Below, piece after piece: positions 23,961 to 36,625 of a DNA stretch of 64,000 nt. The stretch comes from Ceratodon purpureus (lineage: Eukaryota > Streptophyta > Bryopsida > Pseudoditrichales > Ditrichaceae). Location: the NCBI GenBank assembly GCA_014871385.1, contig CM026428.1, positions 15,158,476-15,222,475 on the forward strand. The letters are read 5' to 3'. A program made the translations under genes and the position numbers. The notes under the pieces are model-generated. The model had not been told where the DNA came from and did no database searches. It saw nothing but the letters and a program-made list of their open reading frames with translations. Every line of letters begins with the position of its first letter. Positions within the stretch are counted from its first letter, which is position 1.

Positions 23961-26900
23961 TCAGATTGCTGCACCAGAAACCGCCACTTTCTGGGGCCTT
24001 TTTACTTGTTAAATGGCACAATCGGTGTGGGGAAAAATACACCCAAATTGGACAATCATAGAGGATATGGACCCAAAAAAATTCAATTTTTTGGAGTTGT
24101 ATTGAATTTGTTGTGAATTTTTATAGGTCTAAATACTAAGATTTTAGTAATTGATACAAGGAGGTTATCAAAATTAATTATAGGTGTATCAAAAATCAAT
24201 AAGTCTAAATCATGTTGGTTTGAGTTTTTTTTATGCTTACACTAGCCATTCTTAATTACTAGTGCACTTAGGCACCAATGCATAGTAGTTGGTCCTACAT
24301 AGTTTTTGATGCTTCTACCTTAGACTAACATGATCTAGTAACAACTTCATCTCTAAATTCACTTTAATTTTTTATTTGATTTTTAAAATTAAATTAAAAA
24401 CAAAGAAGTATAGATCAAAATTGAAATCAAGATGTGTCAAAGAATGTGAAGTTATATGTCTTTATGTCCGTTATATGAGTACTTTGATTTGTTTATGGTA
24501 TATCTGTATTTGGTGTTCATTTTCTTTTACTGTAGAAAATAGGAGTTATCGGGAATATTTTTATTTATGATTTTGTATAAAATTTCAAATTAATATTGAA
24601 TATCAAAGTTAAAGTACTTCTATAATAGAATATATAAAGATTATTCCTTGTTCGTATCATGTGGTGCTAATTTTCAATCATGACAATACATTAAATCACC
24701 ACCTTCTTCTTGCCAAAATTTGGAATGTTACTATTGGATTTGTTCTTTTTGAAATAGTGACTTGTGGTGATTTTGAACTTCATGGTAAGAAGTGCCAAAA
24801 TTGGTTTGTAGTTTACTTCCTTCAAAGTTGGGTGGTGCTCATAGAAAATACTAACTAATGTACTAAAACTTAGACAAAAATAACCTATAGGAAAAAATTT
24901 TAAGCATGATGTTTAGAAGGTAGTCACACATTCAAATTTGTAAGTGAATTTAAAGTTTTTTAATTTTGAAATTCATCTAAATTAGGATCTCAACATGTCA
25001 AATTAGACATGTTTCTAATATCACTAAGATAATGTTAAAAATGTCCTACCTTTAAAAAATATCTAAAAATATTTTACTTTTATTAGCATAATTATGGTAA
25101 GTAGCCATGATTTCTTTCTATAGTGATATTTTATATTTTGAAAAAATATATTACATAAAAAGTGTAGCTACTAGAAAATGGTCACTTTTAAACTTTGTAA
25201 TTAACTTCTAAAGAACCATTTACAATTTGGATAAGCTTCTATGATGTTATTTTAGGATGTGGTTTTTCAAAACTTTTTTAAGAGGTAGAAAATTGTAAAA
25301 GAATCGTAAATGTCAAAATTATTTTCCTACACGTTGGAAAAGTAATTATGTTGCTCAAAATAGTTTTTTTGTTCAGCAGGTAGCTAAGGCAAGTGTATTA
25401 CATCCTTCTATGACTTATGCACTAAATACATGAAAGTTTATAGAAATAAAGAAATGTTTAACCCCTAATCTGCCATAGTCCTAGAGAGAGTTTCTTGAAA
25501 TTTTGAGCAGGTTCCAAAGATGTCATTGTGATATGAAGACATATGGAATCACAAGAGCTTCACGGGATTTTTTTTTTTAAACACTAGACATTGGCATCAA
25601 AACTCATTGAAAAATATTCTTATGTATACACTTTGGAAGTGATGGACTTTGGGCTATGACTTCAAGCATGAAGATTGCCATGTCAAACTTGCAACCTTAG
25701 AATCACTTTACATCAAGGGGCCGAGCCAATCAATAGAGTGAGAAGTTTAAATTCCTCACTTGTGCTTGGCTAAAAGGCAGAAATTTCCCCAATTCCTTTA
25801 AATTTAGAGTCAGGGCTAATTTTGGTGGTATGAATTTTTTAATAAAAAAATTCAAGTTCTGACATGGCATGCGCTTCATAAATAGGGTGCACCAAAAATG
25901 GAAGGCCAATTCTTTGTCTTGGAGCCAATGTCAAAGTTGAATATGAAAACTTTTTCAATTAAAAAAAATATTTCAGCCAACAAGGTTGATTTGCAAGGCA
26001 ACAAAGATTTGATACCTTCACAGTGTAGGCATGAGGAGAAAGTTTCCATAGATTTGGTCTACCTCTTTCTTCCTTCTTCCTTCATGTCTATCCAACCCAA
26101 TTCTTGTCCCGAGACCATTGCAGTAATTTTCAACGCAAACACCAATTGCTATTGAAATGAAATCCAAATTACCTCTTTGCTATGTTTTTGGTCGATGTAT
26201 GTGATGTACGTGTGTAGATACTTTTTTGAGGCTACATGCTCATTTGATTCTGGTGATTCTTGGACTTAATTACAATAACCACCACAACATGTTGCACAAC
26301 TATGAAGAACACAAGAGCAACTAAAATCTTATGTCTTTGTTCATCCATTTTGTACAAATGGCTATAAAGAGAGAGAGGGAAAAAAATGAAGCTATTTCTT
26401 TTTAAAGATTTTTTAGATTGGCCAAGTTTCTTGGCCGCAAGGTCTTACATATGGGAAATTCGGCCCAATTATACTCTTCTTATAATGGTTAATTGAGACC
26501 AACCTCCACCCCAAAATGGACTAAAATTTCATGTAATTTATATTTAGGCAAATTGCATTAAAGGAAATCTAGGGTCTCTAAAAGGCCTTTGAGTTTTCCA
26601 CGTGCATGAAATTTTGGTGAAACCCATGCACTTTATCCTGCTGGCACCAATGGTGCCACGAGGTCGCCAACAGTAAATTTTGTACGTCTAGCCAATCACC
26701 GACAGTGCCGGCGTGTGCCAAAACTATCAGCGCACAAACAGTGCGAGCACTAATGACATTGCCAGCACTGTGGCTATTGACGCTCTTAGCGAGCATGACA
26801 TCCATCAATGGGATTATATAGAGAGGTATGCGTGGGCAGCACGTTCACCTACTTTGGGTTGTCTTACAAGGCCTTTTGAAGACCCCACATTTCTCCTAAT

Positions 26901-28782
26901 GGGTCCAACCTCTATGTGTAAAGCGACCCTTATTACTAAATTCGACGGGCTACATGACTTTGGCTATAGTATGAACTGCTATGCACTTCACTGAATTAAA
27001 ATTTTCCAGTTCACTCAGGAATTTCTACAGCCCTCAAAATTCTAGCATGGTGGTCCGGAATGACCTTAAACTACCAGATGATGGACTTGGGTACCCTCGG
27101 TTATTGCCGAGGTGCTAGGGGGTTGGCGGTTTGATTCCAATCGGCTGTAAAATCTCACTTGTATCAGATGGATAACCTCGGCAATGGGTTGCTAAAAGCA
27201 ACTCGTCCGCTTAGCCGCGGATTGCAAAAAGTAATCCGTGTGTTCCAAAACATAAAAAATAATAACATTCTGGCATGGTGACTTCCTGGTCCAATTTTAC
27301 CCATGTTCATTTTGTAGGAGTGACCTTGTTGACAGAGATGAATCCAGCGCATCTGCTAAACTAATTGTGGTGGTAACTTAATGTCAGTTGAAAAGACAGG
27401 AGACTACACTGTAGTGGTGGTAATAATTTCAGCTGAGATTGAGTTTCTGCCATGAATAATCACTCCTCCAGCAGGAATTGTTAACCTATGGTGAAATACA
27501 CAATGACCTAAGTCACTCCTACTTGAACCAATCACATGTCCTCAGGGACATAGAACAATCTCGAAGCAACATTTTTAATTCATGGTGGTCGTATAAGATA
27601 GTAGGTCCCTCTGTTATGAGACTTCTAGGCTAGCATATCCTCGGTGGGAGAAGTTGGTGGCCAAAATCAAGATGACAATGAACTAATCTGACTCATCAAC
27701 AATATACAATACTACTTACGTCAGCTTCCTTTTGAACAGGGATTGCTGTACGAGCACACTAACTTATGCTTGTGGCATCTCCAAAGGAAGTAGAACTCCG
27801 GCCCAAAAATTCTCAGTCTGTTCTGATTTCTCCAAATTGAGGCATTCAGTAACTTCTTCACAATCAAATGAAATACTCCTTCCTTTACATGAAATTTAGA
27901 CTAGTAAAGATTTAATTCCTAAAGCCTTTAGGCTTTTTTTCCCAATAAGAATACATCATTGCTTCTAAAGTGCCATGGATGTAAATGAAAGTGAGATATG
28001 AAATTCTCAATTGTGAAATTTTGAAGTAGATCCATTATAGATGATGTGGATTGATATATTCTGTCTACATAAAGTTGTTAAAACCATCTCAAATATTCAT
28101 TTGTATTGAGAAAATAAATCATGAAAAGAATAAATGTATCAAAATAGCCTTGCAATATCCAAAACATCTCAGATTTTACAAAGCACAAAAATTCAAAATT
28201 AGACCACCCCCTCCTATACTAAAATGATTACCAAATTTTGACATTGTCTTGGATTTGGTTGTAATTTTCACTACAAAATCTACGCTTGAATTGAAATCAA
28301 ATTCAACAAATTTCATTACAATCAAGCTCTAGATAACAAAATGACTCCTCAATGTGATTTGTCCAAAATTTGAATGCTACAACTATTAGAGATTATTTGG
28401 GGAATCTAATTTAAAGGCTATAAGACCTTGGTCCACCTTTTTATTAATATTATTTCAATGGCCTAATTATTCTTTGTAAACTGAATCTCATGTTTACATC
28501 ACAATAATGTAGCTATATTCAGTAGATGCATAGGAAAGAAGTAAAGTATAAAAAAAATAAAAAATTGTAATAATATTTATTAACATTTTATTTGTTTTTA
28601 CATTTTTCTATTTTTTTACTTCATTCTCTTCCTATTCATCCCACTGTCTAAATTTGGAGCCTGATCTACCTTATAATCAATGTTATGGAAAAGTTCTAAG
28701 TCAATGCACGCGGATAACTAGCAGCTAGTTACAAATGAGTCAACTGAAATTGATGTTTAGCGGGTAGAACTTAAATGTCTTA
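23961..28782. other. Long intergenic region, mostly AT-rich
   Basis: No supported gene. A single TTAA-bordered end like the TTAA family (CCCCTAATCTGCC) occurs at 25462, but no matching second end was found. ORFs at 24376-24858, 25898-26155 and 26578-26994 show no domain. A local hairpin-forming stretch (CCTCGGTTATTGCCGAGG) is at about 27096. From 27900 on, the DNA is very AT-rich. Confidence 0.4.
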
Positions 28783-30568
28783 TGCCCCCTTCCCACCAGT
28801 AGATTGCTATCTACGGTGGTAAAGGGCTTAACTATGTTGGTTACAAAATATCCCAAATGCGTTCACATGAACACACAGGGTTGGTGGTTTTCTCGGATTG
28901 GAAGTTGTGTAGAGATGGGAGGTATGGAACCTGCTGTTCACATCAGGAGTGGCCAATGCCACTCCGTTGCCACTAAGGACTGATGGATGACGAGACATAT
29001 CCGGGAGATTTCCCATCACACTTGAGTGCCTGCCCGGGTAGTGCTGTCGGGCAGTACGGGCAGCGCTCCGGGGGCATGGGCAGCTTCAGAGGGGGAGTCC
29101 ATCTTCCTCGATTTCTCTTTCCTGTCTTCTCATGCACGCTGCCTCTCCCCGCGAGTACTTCACTTTTTTTGCAGCTGAATCGTGTGTTGCAGAAGGGGAG
29201 AAGGGCCATCTAGGTGTGATTCGCATTTGGAATGAGATTCGGAGGCCATGTGAAGCAGTCGGATATGAGAGTGAGGTTTTGAGGTAGGAATCTGGACTGG
29301 TGCTGGTTGTGTCTTGTAACTTGGTGGTTCCGGAGCTTTGTGAGTTGTGGATGGGGAGTGGTTGTGAGTTCAGGTCTGGGAATGTGCGAGGATTTGAACA
29401 TCCTGGATTATGGTTGAAGGTGGCAGGTTCAGTGTTGAGTGACGATTCTTCGAAGTCCATGGTTTCACTTGGGTTTTGTCAGGGTTTCTGGTTGTCCAAG
29501 TACCCTTGAATCATTTTTTTGAATTTGTGAGTAGGCAGAGATTTAATGTACTTGTGAGATTGATGAGGCTGGGTTGGATTTAGAGTTGGTTTTTGGAGAA
29601 GTTTTGAATTTCAGAAGATTCTACCAAGTTCCCTAAATAATCTGATATGGGCTAAAGCTTACTCCACAATGTATACTTTTAATGACGTTATGGCTTGAAA
29701 TATCAGGGCCTGCAGATTGGCGTAGGAGCCAGAGGCTAGAAGGATTGTGACGAAAGATGGCAAGCGAGGGCTATGGGGTGGGCATGTGGGTAGGAATTAT
29801 GCTCATATTGGAAGGCATTGTAAGCGTACACGGTGTGCAAGATGAGTGTACTGTTGAGCTTTACGACATGATATTCAGGCCGACCCTGAGCCAAATTAAG
29901 ATCCGACATGCAATCGTGGAGTTTTATGCCTCTTGGTAAGCCTGTTGTCTGGTCTGTCTGAATGCTTCCTGAAACCACATCGTTTATTAATAATTCAGGT
30001 TTAGCTTCTGCATACGATTGATCTATAGTCTCGGAGAGGAGTTCAGCTAAAATGCCATTTCAGCATACATCATGTTGCAGCAATCGCAAGCTGCTAATCG
30101 CTCCAGCAGCCAACTGAGGAGCAGAGTTCCACAAACATGTGCTCAAAGCAGAAATGTTTTCCACGTACCGACAAGAGTATAATTTATGTATCGTGAAAGC
30201 TGAATTGGGCAGCCGTTCAGGGCAGAGGAACTGGGCACCGAGAGAAGGGCCGTGAAAATGTAGAAAATCCCGCTTTTAACTGAAAGGCCAGTGGGGACTT
30301 AACTGCTGGGCCAAATGCATTCTCCATACCTCCATGTATTTGCGAGATTTCTTACTTAAAAAGGAAAATTTCTTCAATATTTATCACTGCGGTGCCACCA
30401 CCGTGACACTGCACTACCACCATGGACAAAGTCTACCACACCCCCTCACTCCGAAGCTACATACCAGGTTCGGGACTAAACAACGCTTTGCAGTGTGAAA
30501 GTCCAGTTCTAGACCACTGCATAAACTTCCCCGCTACCTACTTCCCACCTCCTGGTGGGAAGGGGGCA
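28783..30568. mobile_element. Non-autonomous DNA transposon carrying gene fragment (Pack-type)
   Basis: Perfect 17-bp terminal inverted repeats, TGCCCCCTTCCCACCAG, lie at 28783-28799 and 30552-30568. Both are flanked by TTA (28780-28782 and 30569-30571), a three-base target duplication of the PIF/Harbinger kind. The 1786-bp body has no transposase. Its centre (about 28970-29990) is richer in GC than the ends and contains an exon-like coding segment (29757-29935) with a signal peptide and a thioredoxin-like start. This suggests a transposon that captured host gene sequence. The family assignment rests only on TSD length. Confidence 0.7.
29757..29935 (+). pseudogene. First exon of a QSOX/thioredoxin-fold secretory protein (fragment)
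   Basis: The ATG opens a 59-codon frame. A hydrophobic signal sequence (GMWVGIMLILEGIVSVHG) is followed by CTVELYDMIF and HAIVEFYASW, ending exactly before a GTAAGC donor within the Trp codon. In quiescin-sulfhydryl oxidases and protein disulfide isomerases this strand is directly followed by the CxxC active site (W-C-x-x-C), which would lie in the next exon. The VEL...F...HAIVEF pattern favours QSOX. I found no following exon in the next 6 kb, and the exon lies inside a transposon with intact ends. I therefore call it a captured fragment; a gene with a very long first intron is the alternative. Confidence 0.55.
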
Positions 30569-30571
30569 TTA

Positions 30572-31434
30572 GGATATTTACCAGTTGATAAAATTAAAAA
30601 TCATCCATGTATCGCATGAGTACGTACCAGACATGTGTCACCTAAATATTGTTAAATTATCATCCATGTATCATCTACCTTTATCAAATGACGTCAGAGA
30701 AAAAAGGATATTAACTGGATTAAGTCCAAAATCTCTCCTATAACTGTTTCAAGTACAATGTACCAATTACTTATAATTTTCAATGTTGGAATATATCCAT
30801 TTCAGATTTTCACAATTACATTGTGATAAAAATTGTCTGGTATTACAGTATTTAAAAACCACCAGAGTCTTATTATTGGATTTCCTCCTGAATATCTTGT
30901 ATGGTAAAAAAAGGAATTCCAGCATATCCTATATAGTAAATTCGATTTTGAGCAGTCTCTGGAGAGCCGTGACAATTGCGGTGGTTGTAGCAAAATTGAT
31001 CACCTGTGGAATCATCTGATGTGTTCACATTCACAAACATGTGTAACTTATGTTCATTAACAATTTTCATGTCATGTTTCAAGCCCATATCTACGGTGCA
31101 GGATGTGAATAGGTCTGGGCCACAGCAAGACCTTCAGTGCGTCAGCAAAGTGTATTTCCCCAATAATTTACTGTAATTACCAACAATCACATGTTTTGTT
31201 CTGGACAAGGAAGAGTCCCACAATACCCGGTGTGAAGAGTAGACAATGGAGATACTTGATTATTGAAGAAGAGGAATTTTGGTCCGTTTTTTGAGGGGAT
31301 TGTGTGAACTAAGTATCTATTTGTCAAATATCTAGTATCATTGTTCATATGTCGAAGATGGAGAGGACAAGACTATTGTCTACCTAAAGAGGTAGACAAT
31401 GTGGACATTTAACCATAAAACACACATTGAGGAG
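30572..31434. other. Intergenic DNA between two elements
   Basis: AT-rich with overlapping weak ORFs on both strands (30783-31088) that have no recognisable family. Confidence 0.4.
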
Positions 31435-31552
31435 GGGTCTCTTTAAAAAACCCCGTCAAGCGGTGCGCACGGGCAGCCATCCGGCCGTCCGTCAGGGCCC
31501 TCCACTGTCTGCTCCCCTCCCGCCCTTTTTTGCCTGCTCCATCTCCACCTTT

Positions 31553-31690
31553 CCTCCGCTCCCCTCCGCACCCTCGTACCTTACAGCGACTCCTCCCCTC
31601 CGCACCCTCGACGCACATCGCAGCAACTCCTCCATCCGCACCCTCGCACCTCGTAGCGACTCCTCCCCTCCGCCCATCTGCCGCCCTTCC
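31553..31690. repeat. CT-rich tandem repeat in left arm of the Mutator-like element
   Basis: Three to four imperfect units of about 35-45 bp carry CTCC(C)CTCCGCACCCTCG followed by a CAGCGACTCCTC-type segment. The inverted arm holds the matching copies at about 32935-33035. Repeats inside arms are common in Mutator-like elements. Confidence 0.6.
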
Positions 31691-32340
31691 GTCGCTCACT
31701 ACTCTCCCTTGCATTCGCCCTTGCTATCGCCCTCGCCCTCTACTCGTGATATGCTCGCCTCCGTAGCTGCTGCAGTTGCCGCCGCCTACCAGCACGCCCC
31801 TTCATCCCTTGCCGCTCACCCTCACCCTCCTTGTTGCCTTGCTCGTGATCTTTGTCTTTGTTCTTGTAGTCGTATTTAAGAGTATTTATTTCAAACAAGC
31901 TCAGTTGTATAAATCGCAACCAGGATGCAACTCTCAAAATCCGGTAGCTCACTCTAGCTCACTCATGATTCCACTTGGACATCACAAGTCACTCCCACCG
32001 CACTTTCTCAACAGGGGTAAGGTTGTGTAACATATGTTGGTAACATTGGATCATGTTGGAACCTTGCTTCGCAAGTAAGGTTTCATGGACTTGACAACAA
32101 CTCAAATCACAAACTTATTGATCACATAATTTAATAATGCATTTGCAAGACAAGTTCTTCCAAGTGATGAGTCTGTTCTAGCACTAGAACGATTTCAAGT
32201 ATTTATCAAGGTTCAGACTGGGAGAAGATGTGCATATTGTCAAAAATGTCGGGAATTACTAAAACCCTTCCTTTCACAGTACAATTCAAGGCTATGATAT
32301 TCCAAGCCAAAGGAATGATCAAGTCTCAATCATAGCTATA

Positions 32341-32671
32341 AGGTAGTGGCACCCACTCCCGTGGGTATAAGAGAATTGCACAGTTGTAGAATAAGGAAAC
32401 AATTTGCAACCAGATAGGAAAGAAGGCGAATACAAAACAAATAGGATCGTGAGAAAAAATCCATGAATATCAAAGGGTTTGAGTACAATCTGGTCCCTCA
32501 AATAGGAAAGTGGTGAGGCACCCCTAACCGTGTCAAAGTGGTGCCACTCCTGTGAGCACAGGACACACATTACACGCTACCGGATTGGTGTGCCCACTCA
32601 AAGTAAAACGGGATGGAATGCCGATGTAGTGCACGGCAGTGGGCACACCACGGGAGTGGGTGCCGCTACCT
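32341..32671. mobile_element. MITE, AGGTAGYGRCACCC family (copy F1)
   Basis: 331 bp with inverted ends AGGTAGTGGCACCCACTCCC / AGGTAGCGGCACCCACTCCC and TA on both sides (32339-32340, 32672-32673). It contains an inner related motif (GGTGGCACC-like, around 32535-32550). It shares termini with 42010-42365. No coding capacity. Confidence 0.75.
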
Positions 32672-33627
32672 TACATATTACGTTGTCTTCCTGTTCTGAA
32701 TTTTACAGATCTGTGTGTCTTGAAAAAATTGTCTTGTTGCTCCGGCATTTTGGAGCTGAATGATTGATGTTCTGTTCCTTGTGTATGTATGATACAGATA
32801 GGGGCGAGGGATGAAGGGGCGTGCTGGTAGGAGGCGGCAACTGCAGCAGCCACGGAGGCGAGCAGATTAGGAGTAGAGGGCGAGGGCGATAACGAGGGCA
32901 AACGCAAGGGAGAGCAACGAGCGATGGAAGGGCGGCAGATGGGCGGAGGGGAGGCGTTGCTGCGAGGTGCGAGGGTGCGGAGGGGAGGAGACGCTGCAAA
33001 GTGCAAGGGTGCGGAGGGGAGTGGAGGATGGGCGGAGATGGAGCGGGCGAAAAAGGACGGAAAGGAAGCAGAGAGTGGAGGGTCCCGACGGACGACCTCT
33101 CATTTAGCCGGATGGCTGCCCTTGTGCACCGCTTGACAGGGGTTTTTAGAGAGACCCATCGAGAAGTAAAGTGAGATAGTGGGTAGGTTAAATGTGTATT
33201 TGGTACAAGTTTTGCTTCCAAGCTATGAATCCATATTTAATGGTTGGAATGTGTATGTCTAATGAAATTAGTTTTGTAATATATAGTAGATTGACACTAT
33301 TGGTAAGAAATTTAAAGGCATGTGGAAGTTGGAATGATGAACTTATTTTTGGGATATAACTAAATATTTTCTATATAAATTTACACACCTTTATCTAAGC
33401 TTTTAGAAATTTTTAATCTATTTATTTTTATTTTGTAAAAAATTACAAATATTTAGCTTATAGTCTTGGGCTTTTGGCTTGGTTTTAAGACTTAATACTT
33501 AAACATGCCAAAGAATTCAATTTTTGCATTTTAAAGCATTCTTTTAGCCCAAGAATTTGAACTTTTGCCATAAATCAAGATGAAGACTGATAAAAAGATA
33601 TTAGATTTCAGTATATAAATAATCTAT

Positions 33628-35762
33628 CTTTCTCTAGATTTATATAATTACAAAGATTCATTATAAAATATAAGTAGAAGATAAAACTATAAATTAATGT
33701 TTAAAATAAATATGTAGACCGTGAACTTTAGATTATATATGTAAGGTTAGATCTATGATTGTTATTATTGATGATTATTTTGTAATTTCTAAGACTAATA
33801 TTTAATTTACTTTTACAATCAAATAACAAAAAAAATATTGATAATCTATGGATGAAATTTCTTGTGATGGATTGAAATGTGACACTTTAATAGTGGTTAT
33901 TTTTTCTACATTATTTGATTGATTAATTTTACGAGTATTTTAAGGGCTCTTTGTGGAGTAGAATCTTAGGATTTTTTTGTGAATTACTTTAACATGAAAT
34001 GAAGCATAGAAAATTCACTTATCATTAATTTTTTAAATTTTACATGTACACAAAGCTCATAAACCATAAGATTTTATAATATTTTTTGGAGATTGAATGA
34101 ATGCCATCAAGGAGAACTTTGCCACTATCTAGTAATGTAATTGTCCAAAATTCAGACTTTAACTACATAAAAGATTTGACGAGTGTCAACAAGCCCTTAA
34201 TTTAAATATCAATGCTTCCATCTCTTTTAAAAACAAAGATTTTGTCTTATTTTGAAATCTATATAGTTGTGTCATGTTCTTGTACTAGTACAATAATACC
34301 ATTTCACACTAATTATGGAATATTTACTATTTTTGAACCATTTGAGGTTGTTTGCAGTAATAATTTTTTTCTAAAAATGAAAATTTTAAAAATCACTTTT
34401 TGAGAGACAATTCTTAGTTTGTTAAATAAAATAGGATACTCACTCCATGCTATGACTATTGTCCTATAGTACCACAAGATGTAAACACAAAATGCCCAAG
34501 GAAGCAGCTACTTGGAAGATGTCAAGTACAAGTCAATATATCATCTTCATGCGAGACTCATTTGCCATAAGACTTTCTATTTCACTCTCTATTTTAGGCT
34601 GCTTCTCTCCTCGAGCACCCAAGTTATTAGATAAAATTTATATACTCCATCCATTTGCTCATCTGCTCCCGAGCTGGGCCAAATCCTCCCCTTGCGCCTA
34701 CTCTCGTTAATTCCCCCTCTCTTCTCTCTTCCTTTGTATCACTATCTTCTCTTTTTTCCCACTCTTTTTTAGCTTGTCAACTTCAGTTGCTCGCCATGAT
34801 CACAACTTTGTACATAGATCATAGAAAAACTTTGTTATGCCTATATTGGGTCAAATCCATGATTTTGAGATTCAAATTTCATAACTAAGGTTTGTAATGA
34901 CCAACAAACAAACAATATAGAGGAGCACACAACCAAAATAAACAAAAACTTTGTAGTATAGTACTAAAGGATAGCAACAACACTTGAATCACGGCATAAC
35001 ATCACAAGACGATAAACATCACAAACATCACGATCAAATGTAGGCAATGGAGAAGTGTTAAAGTAAACAAGCTAAAGAAGAGTGAAAAAGAAGAGCGAAG
35101 AGCGAGTTGTAGGAGGAGATGAGTGCGGAGAATGATTGGAAGAAAAAGAGCAAGGAAAGGGTGCGGAGAATGTCTGAGGAGTGAATAAGAGCAGACATAA
35201 GATGAGGATTTGGCATGACCTCGGAGGAGACAGATAGAACACACAAAGCTCATCCAACAACCCTCCATGATGTTAGCATCAATTTTTGTGACATTTGACT
35301 ATCATTTTTACTATCGTTTTGACCACCATAAAGTAGTTGATTTCTTTTAGATGGCATTTATCCAATCTCAAAAAATATTATGATATTCAGTGATTTTTAG
35401 CTTTATGTACATATAAAATTTACATAAAGAAGATGTTAAGTGAATTTTCTATGCTTCATTTCTTATTGAAATGGTTTATATTTTTAAAAAAATAAAAAAT
35501 TTAAAAAAACTTGATTTTTATTTGAGAGTGTGCCGTCAAAAATTTAATTATAAAACATAAATTTATAATGATCAAAAAATGTAAAAATTACCATTATTAA
35601 AGTGTCACATTCTAATCCATTACAATATATTTCACCTACAAATTGCTAATATTCTTTTACTATTGTGATTATATTGATTAATATTTAATTTTCAAAATAT
35701 AAAAATATTGTAAAGTGAAATAAATCTTTGCAATTATACAAATCTAAAGAAGGGTAGGCTCC
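33628..35762. repeat. Large imperfect inverted repeat (fold-back element)
   Basis: The left arm (about 33628-34800) and right arm (about 35040-35762) are reverse complements in colinear blocks. Examples: AGATTTATATAATTACAAAG at 33648 against the inverse of 35725-35744; GAAGCATAGAAAATTCACTT at 34002 against 35433-35452; AATGTGACACTTTAATA at 33877 against 35598-35614; and the CT-rich segments at 34600-34790 against 35050-35260. The left arm has extra sequence. A loop of about 240 bp separates the arms. It is probably a DNA transposon with very long inverted ends; exact termini and target duplication are unclear. Confidence 0.65.
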
Positions 35763-36625
35763 TTTAGGGTTAAGCCTAAATTCAAGCCATGAAGAGTTTT
35801 CCGAAGTGTGAAAGCCGTCCGTGTATCGTCCCCACATGAGATACTGCATTGCAGCGACAGAGAAAAGACGAAACCAGAGGACTATGACAGACTATGAGCA
35901 ATCAGTATCACACAAATTTGTCCATTTACGAAAGAAATTGGCAACCTAGCTGTGGAATGTAAAGCTTTGACAATCATTGGAAAGAGACTTTTCTCTTCTG
36001 TTCGAACTTGTTCCTTCGCCAGATCCAAGCACAGCTAAAGCCTTCAGTGTTAAACATACGTATTTGCAAATCTGAAGGTGACGCCGTCACGAGTCATACA
36101 ACACAACAAGACAGATAGTCATATGAGATCATATAGTACCCAATTCAGGTCTCAGCTTTAATGCACAAGTATGGTCACTTCCATACAACAGAGTCTAAGG
36201 ACATCAGTTGGCATAACAACTTATCTCAACCAGCATCCCAAACATATTAAAATGTTTGGCCTTGCATCACCAGTAATTGGAATTGGTTGACTCACATTTG
36301 CCAGGTTCCTCACTTCTCAGTAGTACGCTACGACACAATACAACAGGCTCACCAAATCAAATATTAATCCGCTCAGAGCAAGTCAAGATTTGAACATCAG
36401 CAATATCTGATTTGTTTCTGGGAGGCACATGGTTTCATCGTTTTCAAGCAGGTACGTTAGCTCAGTATTCAGTTCACCTGTTGCTTCGGTTCACTCTGTA
36501 CATGGAGCTTCTGGGTTGTGATGTCACCAAAGATAAGTTGGCAGAATGAGTCACATCCGTCCAACCTGTGTTTGGACTGAGCCAGTACCCAATGTTGCCT
36601 CAGAGAGCAGAGATTGATTTGATCA
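35763..36625. other. 3' flank of the CxxH...CxxC gene
   Basis: No coding signal. This is the probable 3' UTR and downstream flank of the minus-strand gene ending at 36626. The ORF at 36469-36774 is a shadow of its last exon. Confidence 0.4.

Larger units (their letters stand above)
31435..33157. mobile_element. Mutator-like element with long terminal inverted repeats
   Basis: The ends GGGTCTCTTTAAAAAACC (left) and, inverted, GGGTCTCTCTAAAAACC (right) begin inverted arms of about 370 bp (31435 to about 31818, and about 32797 to 33157). The 9 bases outside each end, ATTGAGGAG (31426-31434) and ATCGAGAAG (33158-33166), agree at 7 of 9, fitting the 9-bp duplication of Mutator-type elements. The arms hold CT-rich repeats built on CTCCCCTCCGCACCCTCG. 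Long ORFs in the arms (both strands) are products of these repeats. There is no MULE transposase. A MITE (32341-32671) sits inside the loop. Confidence 0.7.

Noticed and set aside
27090..27170. tRNA-like or SINE-like sequence with GGTTTGATTCC
   Set aside because: No acceptable cloverleaf and no A box; only a local hairpin.
31409..31879. Long Arg/Gly- and Ser/Pro-rich ORFs in the Mutator-like arms (also 32671-33221)
   Set aside because: Open on both strands and mirrored in both inverted arms, so caused by CT-rich repeats.
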